From Ulvibacterium sp965228935 (GTDB taxonomy: Bacteria > Bacteroidota > Bacteroidia > Flavobacteriales > Flavobacteriaceae): a DNA stretch of 64,000 bases. The stretch lies in NCBI RefSeq assembly GCF_965228935.1, contig NZ_OZ245846.1:186001-250000 (forward strand), read 5' to 3'. The notes below the pieces were generated by a model. It saw only the letters and a list, made by a program, of their open reading frames with translations. It was not told the origin of the DNA and made no database searches. Within the stretch, counting starts at the first letter, position 1; each line of letters starts with the position of its first letter. Positions 25,494 through 34,710 of this stretch are shown piece after piece. A program made the translations under genes and the position numbers.

Positions 25494-28400
25494 ATGAAAT
25501 TAAAAAGCATTTTATTGTCGATTTCGTTTTTTATGTTCCAATTTGTACTATTCGCACAGGATATTACGGTATCTGGAACCATTTCGGACGATACGGGCCA
25601 ACTGCTGCCCGGGGCCTCAATAATTGTAAAGGGGACTACTACGGGAACCCAAACTGATTTTGATGGGAATTTTTCCCTGGCCAACGTACCGACCGATGGA
25701 ACCTTGGTCATCAGTTATATTGGGTATACGACCCAAGAGATTCCGGTCAACGGACAAATCACCATTAACGTAACCCTTCAAGAGGTTACCCAGGCATTGG
25801 ACGAAGTGGTAGTCGTGGGGTACGGTACACAAAAGAAAGCCGATTTGACCGGGGCCATTACCACAATTAAATCGGAAGATATTACGAAAACCCCGGCAGG
25901 TGCCCCTATGCAATCCTTACAGGGCAAAGTTGCCGGTCTCCAAGTCGTTACCAGTGGTGCCCCCGGTGCAGCACCTACCATCAGGGTTAGGGGTATTGGA
26001 TCGTATGACAACAATATCGGGGATGATTTTGATCCCTCTACACCGCTGTATATTGTTGACGGTGCCTTTTACGAGGACATCGATTTTTTGAACAATGAGG
26101 ACATCGAAACCATTTCTGTGCTAAAGGATGCCTCGGCTTCCGCCATCTATGGTGTAAGGGCGGCAAATGGGGTAGTCCTTATCCAGACCAAATCCGGTAA
26201 AAAAAATCAAAAGGCCCAAATTACGTATGACGGCTATCAAGGTGTACAGATAGCCCAAAATGTGGTACGATTGTCCAATTCGGAACAGTTTGCCACCATA
26301 GCTAGGGAGTCTGGTTCCGATGCCGAAGCACAGTTTATTGAAAATGCCATCCAGCGTTATGGACGGAGCAGGATCAATCCCAATATACCTGCCGTAAATA
26401 CGGATTGGTATGACCTGATTCTTCGTCACGCACACATACAAAACCATAGTTTGGGAGCCACCGGGGGATCGGAAAACGCAACCTATTCCCTTGGCTTGAA
26501 CTATTTTGAGCAGGAAGGAGTGCTCAGGATGAAGAACGATTTTGAACGATTTAACATCAGAGGCAAGCTAAATGTAGACCTAAGTGACAGATTACAGGCG
26601 GGAATTTCGACCCTTTTTAGCAATGCCACCCGTTTCCGACCCGAAGAAGCCGCCTTCGCCTCGGCCTATTCCGCGGTACCGGTAATGCCCGTTCTTGACC
26701 CCTCTAAAACGGACGCCTTCCCTAGACCTTACGCCAATGCCCAAGATTTGGGATATAGGGGGCCACAAAATCCTTTTCCGCTCATGGAGAATACCGAAAA
26801 TAGGGACAGGATTCGGAACACGTTTACGGCCCTGGATCTTAGTTATCAGATAATACCGGAAAAACTGACCCTTAAAACAGCATATTACCACAATTTTGAA
26901 ACCACCGAGACCCGAGAGTTAAGGTTCCCCTATTTCTTTGGTCCCGGAGACGCTTTCAGGGAAAATGCGGAATTGATCAAAAGGAACCAGACATTCTCGG
27001 AGCAGACCTGGGACAACACCCTCACCTACAATGACAGTTTTGGAAAGCACAACCTGACTGTTTTGGGGGGTACGGCCTTTAGGGACCTTTCTTTTGAGGA
27101 ATTGGAAGCAAAGGGGTTAAATTTTCCTATAGGTCCCGGAATCGGGGATGAGGCCTATTTCCTGGACTTGGCCCAGACCATTGTGGATATGGAAAACAAT
27201 AGAAGGGTTACCGGGGATGATGGAAGACGGGAATATTTTCTCTCGTATTTCGGTCGTGTCGCCTATAATTTCGATAATAAATATTTATTGTACGGTACCT
27301 TTCGTGCCGATGGCACCAGTAAATACCAGGAAAAATGGGGATATTTCCCAGCCTTCGGAGCAGGTTGGGTGGTTACCGAAGAACCTTTTATGCAGAATAA
27401 CGGCATTTTTGATTTCTTAAAATTAAGGGCCAGTTGGGGAGAATTGGGGAATGCCAATGTAGCCGCTAGTGAAGGGGACATCACCTCGGAAGAGGTACTT
27501 GCCAACTTTGGTGACACGCCGTTCTCTGGAACGGTCACAAGTAGCGATTTCGTAGCCTTGCGATGGGAAAGAACTGCGGAAACCAACTTTGGTCTTACGG
27601 CAAGGTTGTTTGACAACCAGTTGTCCATTGAATCCGATTATTACATAAGGGATACCGAGGATGCGGTAATTCCGGTTTCCAGACTTTTGGTGGCAGGAGA
27701 ATTGAGGCAGAACGTGGGAGGAATACGAAATTCCGGTTTTGAACTGGCATTGAACTGGAACAAGCAAGTTTCACCCGATTTCAGTTATACGATCGGGGGT
27801 AATATAGCCACCTTGAAAAACGAAGTATTGGATTTGGACGGCCAGGAAAATCTGCTTACCGGCGGGGATACCGCCCAACGATCCATAGTGGGACGATCCA
27901 TAAATCACTTTTTTGGACTTGAAGTGGATGGGGTCTATCAGACTCCCGAAGAAATTCAATCCGATCCCGCGGCAGTGGCCGCCATAGCAGGTGGACGCAC
28001 CATAGAGCCCGGGGATTTTAGATATGTAGATCATAACGGCGATGGATTGGTCGATGCGCAGGACAGGGTAGACCTTGGATCGTATTTGCCCTCCTATACC
28101 TTTGGCTTTAACCTAGGGATCAATTACAAGGCTTTCGATTTTTCCATGAACGTTATTGGACAAGGCGGTAATGTCATCGCGAACATGAGACGTTTCGCCA
28201 TACGGCAAACGCCCGATCCCAACATTGATCGGGATTTTGCCCTAAACCGATGGACAGGTCCAGGGAGCACCAATAGCTATCCCTCTGCCCGGGGAATAAA
28301 AAACTCCTGGAGCAATGAATTTTTGAACAGTTTTTTTGTCGAGGATGGCGATTTTATCCGCTTGCAGAATGTTACCCTCGGTTACACCCTACCTCAACTC

Positions 28401-28562
28401 ACAGGAAAATTTGCACCAAAGATTCGACTTTATCTCACTGCAGAACGGCCTCTGACTTTGTTCGATTACAATGGTTTTTCCCCCGAGGTCGCCAATGGTA
28501 GGGATCAAGAAACCTATCCCATAGCCGGAGTATATACGTTTGGCATGAACATTAAAATTTAA
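25494..28562 (+). CDS. SusC/RagA-type TonB-dependent glycan importer
   Basis: A 1022-residue outer-membrane transporter. It has a signal peptide (1-21), a carboxypeptidase-regulatory-like domain (about 25-100, GTISDDTGQLLPGASIIVKGTTTGTQTDFDG), the TonB box/plug with EVVVVGYGTQKKADLTGA, and a long barrel ending FGMNIKI. It imports oligosaccharides released at the surface, working with SusD as its lid. It is the first gene of a collinear nine-gene polysaccharide locus running to 41272. Confidence 0.96.
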   Translation: MKLKSILLSISFFMFQFVLFAQDITVSGTISDDTGQLLPGASIIVKGTTTGTQTDFDGNFSLANVPTDGTLVISYIGYTTQEIPVNGQITINVTLQEVTQALDEVVVVGYGTQKKADLTGAITTIKSEDITKTPAGAPMQSLQGKVAGLQVVTSGAPGAAPTIRVRGIGSYDNNIGDDFDPSTPLYIVDGAFYEDIDFLNNEDIETISVLKDASASAIYGVRAANGVVLIQTKSGKKNQKAQITYDGYQGVQIAQNVVRLSNSEQFATIARESGSDAEAQFIENAIQRYGRSRINPNIPAVNTDWYDLILRHAHIQNHSLGATGGSENATYSLGLNYFEQEGVLRMKNDFERFNIRGKLNVDLSDRLQAGISTLFSNATRFRPEEAAFASAYSAVPVMPVLDPSKTDAFPRPYANAQDLGYRGPQNPFPLMENTENRDRIRNTFTALDLSYQIIPEKLTLKTAYYHNFETTETRELRFPYFFGPGDAFRENAELIKRNQTFSEQTWDNTLTYNDSFGKHNLTVLGGTAFRDLSFEELEAKGLNFPIGPGIGDEAYFLDLAQTIVDMENNRRVTGDDGRREYFLSYFGRVAYNFDNKYLLYGTFRADGTSKYQEKWGYFPAFGAGWVVTEEPFMQNNGIFDFLKLRASWGELGNANVAASEGDITSEEVLANFGDTPFSGTVTSSDFVALRWERTAETNFGLTARLFDNQLSIESDYYIRDTEDAVIPVSRLLVAGELRQNVGGIRNSGFELALNWNKQVSPDFSYTIGGNIATLKNEVLDLDGQENLLTGGDTAQRSIVGRSINHFFGLEVDGVYQTPEEIQSDPAAVAAIAGGRTIEPGDFRYVDHNGDGLVDAQDRVDLGSYLPSYTFGFNLGINYKAFDFSMNVIGQGGNVIANMRRFAIRQTPDPNIDRDFALNRWTGPGSTNSYPSARGIKNSWSNEFLNSFFVEDGDFIRLQNVTLGYTLPQLTGKFAPKIRLYLTAERPLTLFDYNGFSPEVANGRDQETYPIAGVYTFGMNIKI

Positions 28563-28573
28563 AGAAAATAGCT

Positions 28574-30127
28574 ATGATACACTTAAAAATAAACAGAGTA
28601 CCATTGTTTTTGGTTTTGGCGGGAATGCTGTTTACCGCTTGTTCGGAGCAATTGGACCAACCTCAGCTCAATAAGGATTTTAGTGGAGGATCCGATTTTT
28701 CAAGAACCGAGGATATGATTTTTTCCCTTATTGGAATCTATCGGGAGGTCAATAGAAGAGGTTGGGAACAGCCCTTGGTCGTTTCCACTCGGGGAGATGA
28801 CGTAAATGCCGCCGGGGATCAACAGGGCTTGATCAATCAAGATCGCTATATTTATGACAACTCCTTTTTCGGTTCAAGAACGTTTTGGGAAACCTACTAT
28901 ACCGATATCATCACGGCCCATACGGGCATGGAACAGATCGAAAGGTATCAGGAATTTGCCGATGACGCGGGAATTGTCCTGGGCAATCAGTACATTGCCG
29001 AGGCCAAGGTCTTAAGGGCATTGCTACTCTTTCAACTGTCCCAGGTATATGGAGACGTTTTTATTCCGGAATCTTCGGATCTTAGTGCTTTTGAGAATAT
29101 CACCGAAGTGCCCTCCAAGGATCAGGTTATGCAGCATATTTCCGACCAGATGGACGAGGCCATTCCCCTTTTACCGGATATGCGCCCCAATGAACGTACC
29201 GATCTTCCCGGTGGGGTCACTAGATACACCGCCCTTATGCTCAAGGCGGCCGCAAATCAGGAATTGGAGAACTATCAGGTAGTGGCGGATGTTACGGGCC
29301 AAATTATCAATTCGGGTAAATTCAGTCTTTTTGATGATTTTTACGAACTGTTCAAAACACCTGGTAAGCTAAGCGATGAAAGCCTGTTCGAATTCCAATA
29401 TTCGGATTTTGGACAGGGCCAGGGAGATCGTGTAGGACATCTTTACTCTCCATACGGTCCGCAATCCTGGGATCCCTCGGTCGCTGGTGCCAGTAATGGT
29501 TGGGGCTTCTTTGAGCCCACATTGAAATTTGTGGAGTTTATGTTGGACCGGGGGGAAAATGTCCGTTTGGAGACCTCCGTATTCTTCAGTCAAAGAGGAA
29601 TCGATAGTTTAATTGCGACAACACCGTATTCGGAAGCCACTCTGCCGGCCATTGTATCGCCCACCACAAGGGATGGGGATACGAATACCGCAAGTGTACG
29701 ATCCATATTTTCCAGTGGAAAGCATTATATGCCTACCAATCAGTTAATTCCGGGACGTACCGCATATGGAAGCAATAAGAACTATATCGTTTTTCGATAT
29801 GCGGAAACCCTTTTGATGTACGCCGAAGCCTTATTGCAAGGAGCTTCCGGTTCCGGCCTTTCCGCCGATCAGGCCGTGAATCTCGTAAGGGACCGCGCCG
29901 GCATGCCTTCCTTGTCCGGAGTTACGCTGGATGATGTTGTAGATGAAAAGTATGCGGAGCTGGCCATGGAATGGGGCAAACGATTTTTTGATATGGTTCG
30001 ATTGGGTAGAAATGACGAGTTGAGTTACGGAGGAAGGACTTTTACCCAAGATAGGGCCTTTGTAACCTACCACCAAGAACAGATCGATGAGTTCCCTATT
30101 TTGGGCGATGTAGTAAATAATAGATAA
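28574..30127 (+). CDS. SusD/RagB-type surface glycan-binding lipoprotein
   Basis: A 517-residue lipoprotein (lipobox LFTAC) of the SusD/RagB fold. It has N-terminal TPR-like helices, the QVYGDVFIPE segment typical of the family, and the C-terminal YAELAMEWGKRFFDMVRLGR motif. It sits 11 bp after susC and forms the substrate-capturing lid of that transporter on the cell surface. Family, order and length all agree. Confidence 0.95.
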   Translation: MIHLKINRVPLFLVLAGMLFTACSEQLDQPQLNKDFSGGSDFSRTEDMIFSLIGIYREVNRRGWEQPLVVSTRGDDVNAAGDQQGLINQDRYIYDNSFFGSRTFWETYYTDIITAHTGMEQIERYQEFADDAGIVLGNQYIAEAKVLRALLLFQLSQVYGDVFIPESSDLSAFENITEVPSKDQVMQHISDQMDEAIPLLPDMRPNERTDLPGGVTRYTALMLKAAANQELENYQVVADVTGQIINSGKFSLFDDFYELFKTPGKLSDESLFEFQYSDFGQGQGDRVGHLYSPYGPQSWDPSVAGASNGWGFFEPTLKFVEFMLDRGENVRLETSVFFSQRGIDSLIATTPYSEATLPAIVSPTTRDGDTNTASVRSIFSSGKHYMPTNQLIPGRTAYGSNKNYIVFRYAETLLMYAEALLQGASGSGLSADQAVNLVRDRAGMPSLSGVTLDDVVDEKYAELAMEWGKRFFDMVRLGRNDELSYGGRTFTQDRAFVTYHQEQIDEFPILGDVVNNR

Positions 30128-30141
30128 AAATTGTCGGAAAA

Positions 30142-31923
30142 ATGAAAGCAATAAAGTACTGTATTACAAGTGTGGTCGCCATAGTTTTGTTTTATGGCTG
30201 CGACCAGGGTATAGATGGCATTACCGAAGTTGATCCGGGGCCGGATACCTCTGCACCCCAGATTACTATAAATTCCCCGGCCGATGGGTTATCGTTAAAG
30301 GTAAATGAAGAATTGACCAGCGTACCTATTCGGTTTGAGGCGACCGATGATATCGAATTGGGATCCGTAAGGGTCATTATGGATGGTACACAAATAGCCA
30401 GTTATTCCAGTTTTAAGGACTATCGCCGCTTCATCGTAGAGGATTTGGTTTATGATGGGATTGATGACGGAACACACGAGTTTTCCGTTTCCGCCACGGA
30501 TTTGGATGGAAAGACCACTACCGAAACGACCACTTTTGTTAAGGAACCCGCCTATATACCCAAGTACACTGGGGAAATTTTATACGTCCCCTTTGATGGC
30601 GACTATACGAATCTCATAAGTTTTGAGAAACCTAGCATGGAAGGTAATCCAGGTTTTACTAATGAGAGTCTTAACGGGCCAAGTGCCTATGCAGGGGCGG
30701 CCGATTCCTACTTGACTTTTTCTACCGATCGATTTAAGAATGCGGAGTTTAGTGCCATATTTTGGTTAAAGATAAATGCAGTGCCCGATAGAGCCGGTAT
30801 TTTGGTCATGAGTCCTCCCTTAAATGCCACGGGGGGTAATGACCTGACCAAAGGGTTCCGGTTCTTTAGGGAAAATGCCGGAGGAATGCAACGTTTTAAA
30901 CTCAATGTGGGTTCCGGCGATTCCGGCACGTGGTTCGATGGAGGCGAGGCAGCGGATGTAGATCCGGCAGCGGATAAATGGGTAAACATGGCCTTTACCA
31001 TTTCCAATACCGAGGCCGTAGTTTATATCGATGGGGAAATTGTAAGGGAAGGCCCACTTATTGGAGGTGTGGATTGGACGGACTGTGATGTACTTTCCAT
31101 CATGTCCGGGGCACCGAACTTCACGGGATGGAACCACTGGTCCGACGAAAGCTATATGGATGACCTACGGATTTTTGATAGGGCGATTACGCATGAAGAA
31201 GTGCGGACCATTATTCAGGACGATTCCGGGGAAGCACCTCCCTTATATGACGCCACTTTTGATGGTGAAATGTTCTATATGCCATTTGATGGCGACTACA
31301 AGAACCTTTTTACCGATACTGAAGCTACCGTAGAAGGAAGTCCCGGCTTTGCTGGAGAAAGTGCGGCCGGTAGCGATGCTTATGTCGGTGCAACGGATTC
31401 CTATCTTACCTTTCCTACCAATGGATTGACCACAAATCAGTTCAGTGCAACGATGTGGTATAAAATAAATGCCGATCCCGATCGTGCAGGAATCCTGGTC
31501 ATGGGTTCCCCTATGATCAACGATGGGGCCGACAATGACCTCACTAAGGGATTCCGGTTTTTTAGGGAAAATGCCGGAGGCAACCAGCGTTTCAAACTCA
31601 ATGTAGGTTCCGGCGCCGGAGGTACCTGGTTCGATGGCGGGGAAGCTGCGGATGTAAATCCGGCTACCGGAGAATGGATTCATTTGGCGTTCACCATATC
31701 GGATACGGAAGCCGTGGTATATATTGATGGTGAAATCGTCTCCCAAGGAGCATTTGAAGGAGTGGATTGGACCGACTGTGATATACTTTCCATTATGTCC
31801 GGGGCACCGAACTTCACGGGATGGAACCACTGGTCGGACCTGAGCCTTATTGATGAATTACGCCTTTACGATAAGGCATTGACACAGGAGGAAGTACAAA
31901 ATATCAGGGATTTCGATCTGTAA
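30142..31923 (+). CDS. Tandem LamG surface lipoprotein (SGBP candidate)
   Basis: A 593-residue lipoprotein (lipobox FYGC, Cys20). After an Ig-like domain (about 35-135) come two concanavalin-A/LamG domains, about residues 145-360 and 372-593. The two copies are very similar, sharing DLTKGFRFFRENAGG, GTWFDGGEAADV and SGAPNFTGWNHWSD. They also share an identical 41-bp DNA block (31102-31142 and 31795-31835), so the duplication is recent or is kept alike by conversion. Its position right after SusD is that of the surface glycan-binding protein. Two equal modules would raise avidity for a long glycan. Binding is inferred. Confidence 0.88.
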   Translation: MKAIKYCITSVVAIVLFYGCDQGIDGITEVDPGPDTSAPQITINSPADGLSLKVNEELTSVPIRFEATDDIELGSVRVIMDGTQIASYSSFKDYRRFIVEDLVYDGIDDGTHEFSVSATDLDGKTTTETTTFVKEPAYIPKYTGEILYVPFDGDYTNLISFEKPSMEGNPGFTNESLNGPSAYAGAADSYLTFSTDRFKNAEFSAIFWLKINAVPDRAGILVMSPPLNATGGNDLTKGFRFFRENAGGMQRFKLNVGSGDSGTWFDGGEAADVDPAADKWVNMAFTISNTEAVVYIDGEIVREGPLIGGVDWTDCDVLSIMSGAPNFTGWNHWSDESYMDDLRIFDRAITHEEVRTIIQDDSGEAPPLYDATFDGEMFYMPFDGDYKNLFTDTEATVEGSPGFAGESAAGSDAYVGATDSYLTFPTNGLTTNQFSATMWYKINADPDRAGILVMGSPMINDGADNDLTKGFRFFRENAGGNQRFKLNVGSGAGGTWFDGGEAADVNPATGEWIHLAFTISDTEAVVYIDGEIVSQGAFEGVDWTDCDILSIMSGAPNFTGWNHWSDLSLIDELRLYDKALTQEEVQNIRDFDL

Positions 31924-31960
31924 AAATAGTTGTAAGTTAGTTTGAGTTAGTTTAGTTTTC

Positions 31961-33328
31961 ATGAGGTTAATTTTAACTGTAATGGCCATTGCTTCACTGT
32001 TGTTTGGTTGCAATGGCCATTTTTCTACAAAGGAAAAGTCTGTGAACCGTATTTCCAAAACAAGGGAATGGTCGGATAACATGCTGTTGGATACCATTCA
32101 AAAACAGACGTTCAATTACTTCTGGGACGGGGCCGAACCTATTTCCGGATTGGCCAGGGAGCGTATCCATATGGACAATATCTATCCAACGCATGATAAG
32201 GATATCATTACCATTGGGGGATCAGGTTTTGGATTGATGGCTATCCTAGCGGGAATTGAACGTGGATTTATAACCCGCGAACAAGCTTTGGAGCGTTATG
32301 AAAAAGCTATCGCCTTTTTGGAAAAGGCCGATCGCTTCCATGGGGCTTGGCCACATTGGTTGATGCCCAATGGAAAAGTAGCTCCCTTTAGCGCCAAGGA
32401 TGACGGAGGGGATTTGGTAGAAACCGCATTTTTGATACAAGGGCTCCTAACCGTAAGCGAATACTTTAAAAATGGGAATGTAAGGGAAAAAAAACTTACC
32501 CATAAAATCCAAAAACTTTGGGAAGAAGTAGAATGGAACTGGTATACCAAGAATGGAGAGGACGTCCTCTATTGGCATTGGTCCCCAAAGCACGGCTGGG
32601 AAATGAACTTCCCCGTTGGTGGGTACAATGAGTGTCTGATTATGTACATTTTGGCGGCCGCCTCCCCCACATATCCCATACAGAAAACGGTATATGAAAA
32701 AGGGTGGGCAAGAGATGGGGCAATAACCAAGGATACCATTTTCTATGAACTGGAAACCGAACTTGATCATTACGAACATGACAAATCCCCGGTAGGCCCC
32801 CTTTTTTGGGCCCATTATTCATATTTAGGGCTTGACCCAAACGGACTCACCGATCAATTCGCGGATTATTGGAAATTGAACAAAAACCATGCGCTTATAC
32901 ACTATAGATATTGCGTAGATAATCCAAATAAGTACAAGGGATATGGTTCAAATTGCTGGGGATTGACCTCCAGCTATTCCATGAAAGGTTATGCCGGACA
33001 CCGGCCCGATAAAGACCTTGGTGTAATTTCTCCCACGGCCGCACTGTCCTCCATGCCCTATACCCCCGAAGAGAGCATGGAATTCCTAAGGTTTATGTAT
33101 AACGAGCAAGATTCCCTGATAGGTAAATATGGCCCTTACGATGCCTTTAGTTTGGAACACGATTGGTATTTGCCACGTTACTTGGCCATAGATCAAGGCC
33201 CGATCCCTGTAATGATAGAAAATTACCGAAGTGGCCTGTTTTGGAAACTCTTTATGAAGAACAAGGATGTTGCCACGGGATTGGGTAAATTGGGTTTTCA
33301 TCGTCCTAAATCGCAAGAGGCATTATGA
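31961..33328 (+). CDS. GH144-like lipoprotein (beta-1,2-glucanase family), copy 1
   Basis: A 455-residue lipoprotein (lipobox LLFGC, Cys17) with the (alpha/alpha)6-barrel pattern of the glucoamylase-like PF10091 family: LDTIQKQTFNYFWDGAEP, GGSGFGLMAILAGIERGFI, DRFHGAWPHW, DGGDLVETAFLIQGLL and GLFWKLFMKN. The characterised members in Bacteroidota are GH144 endo-beta-1,2-glucanases. It would cut beta-1,2-glucan at the surface or in the periplasm into sophoro-oligosaccharides. The stop overlaps the next start by ATGA. Family membership is secure; specificity rests on family knowledge. Confidence 0.87.
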   Translation: MRLILTVMAIASLLFGCNGHFSTKEKSVNRISKTREWSDNMLLDTIQKQTFNYFWDGAEPISGLARERIHMDNIYPTHDKDIITIGGSGFGLMAILAGIERGFITREQALERYEKAIAFLEKADRFHGAWPHWLMPNGKVAPFSAKDDGGDLVETAFLIQGLLTVSEYFKNGNVREKKLTHKIQKLWEEVEWNWYTKNGEDVLYWHWSPKHGWEMNFPVGGYNECLIMYILAAASPTYPIQKTVYEKGWARDGAITKDTIFYELETELDHYEHDKSPVGPLFWAHYSYLGLDPNGLTDQFADYWKLNKNHALIHYRYCVDNPNKYKGYGSNCWGLTSSYSMKGYAGHRPDKDLGVISPTAALSSMPYTPEESMEFLRFMYNEQDSLIGKYGPYDAFSLEHDWYLPRYLAIDQGPIPVMIENYRSGLFWKLFMKNKDVATGLGKLGFHRPKSQEAL

Positions 33329-34710
33329 AGAAATCGTTAGGTGTTTTCTTTATTGTATTGTGGATGGCCGCTTGTTCTTCCGATAATCAAAACGGCCCTA
33401 TTGGCCTGCCCCAAACTCAAGAACCTCCTAAAGACAACATACCTAATGACCCTGCTATAGATGATGAAGAACTCCTAGACCTTACCCAACGGGAAACCTT
33501 CAAGTATTTTTGGGACTTTGCCGAGGTCAATTCCGGTGGAGCACGGGAAAGATATCACCCTAATGAGCCGACACGGGATCAACATGTGGTCGCTACGGGA
33601 GGTACAGGTTTTGGACTAATGGCTATATTGGTGGGTATGGAAAGGGGATTTATAACTCGGCAACAAGGCGTGGAAAGACTAACTGGGGTATTGAATTTTT
33701 TGGATACCGCGGATCGCTTTCATGGTGCATGGCCCCATTGGATCGATGGCAGATCAGGTAATGTCATTCCTTTTAGCCCCTTGGACAATGGTGGTGATTT
33801 GGTCGAAACTGCTTTTTTGGCCCAGGGATTGATATGCCTAAAGGAGTATTTTAAAAATGGCAATACTACCGAAAAGGCATTGGCGGATAAAGCCGATGCT
33901 TTGTGGAAAGGAATAGAATGGGATTGGTATACCCAAAACAAAGATGCCTTGTATTGGCATTGGAGTCCCAACCATGGTTTTGCCATCAATTTGGAATTAA
34001 AGGGATATAATGAAGTGCTCATCACCTATGTTTTGGCGGCAGCCTCTCCCGATTTTGGTATATCCAGGAAAACCTATGACAGTGGATGGGCTTCCAATGG
34101 AGGAATCAAATCCTCCGATACCCAATACAATTTTCCATTAGTGGTAGACCATGCAGGGGATGCTCCGTTCGGCGGGCCCTTGTTCTGGGCACATTATTCT
34201 TATTTGGGACTAAACCCAAAAGGCCTTTCCGATGATTATGCCAATTATTGGGATGTAAACGTAAACCATGCCAAGATCAATCATAACTATTGCGTTGAAA
34301 ACCCGAAGAACTATTTCGGTTATGGGGAAGATGCTTGGGGACTTACGGCCAGCTACACCCGAAATACTGATGGAAGTATAGGCTATAATGCTCACAGTCC
34401 AACCAATGACACTGGTGTCCTTTCCCCGACGGCCGCCATAAGCTCAATCCCTTATACACCAGACGAATCCTTGAAAGCTTTGTATTATTTTTACGCAAAC
34501 AAGGATAGACTTTTAGGGCCGGCAGGCTTTTACGATGCTTTTAGCCCCCATTATAACTTTTGGGTGGCCGAGGCCTATCTGGCCATAGATCAAGGCCCCA
34601 TTATCATAATGATAGAAAACTATAGATCCGGTTTGCTGTGGAATCTGTTTATGCAAAACGAAGATGTTCAAACCGGGCTGGACAAATTGGGATTTCAGTA
34701 TGCGCAGTGA
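33325..34710 (+). CDS. GH144-like lipoprotein, copy 2
   Basis: A 461-residue lipoprotein (lipobox WMAAC, Cys17) with a Pro/Asp-rich linker and the same PF10091/GH144 motifs as its neighbour: LTQRETFKYFWDFAEV, GGTGFGLMAILVGMERGFI, DRFHGAWPHW, DGGDLVETAFL, GLLWNLFMQN. It is a tandem paralogue, coupled by ATGA overlap. Different insert loops (for example around residues 225-280) suggest divided labour, such as endo versus exo action or different chain lengths. This is inference. Confidence 0.87.
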   Translation: MKKSLGVFFIVLWMAACSSDNQNGPIGLPQTQEPPKDNIPNDPAIDDEELLDLTQRETFKYFWDFAEVNSGGARERYHPNEPTRDQHVVATGGTGFGLMAILVGMERGFITRQQGVERLTGVLNFLDTADRFHGAWPHWIDGRSGNVIPFSPLDNGGDLVETAFLAQGLICLKEYFKNGNTTEKALADKADALWKGIEWDWYTQNKDALYWHWSPNHGFAINLELKGYNEVLITYVLAAASPDFGISRKTYDSGWASNGGIKSSDTQYNFPLVVDHAGDAPFGGPLFWAHYSYLGLNPKGLSDDYANYWDVNVNHAKINHNYCVENPKNYFGYGEDAWGLTASYTRNTDGSIGYNAHSPTNDTGVLSPTAAISSIPYTPDESLKALYYFYANKDRLLGPAGFYDAFSPHYNFWVAEAYLAIDQGPIIIMIENYRSGLLWNLFMQNEDVQTGLDKLGFQYAQ

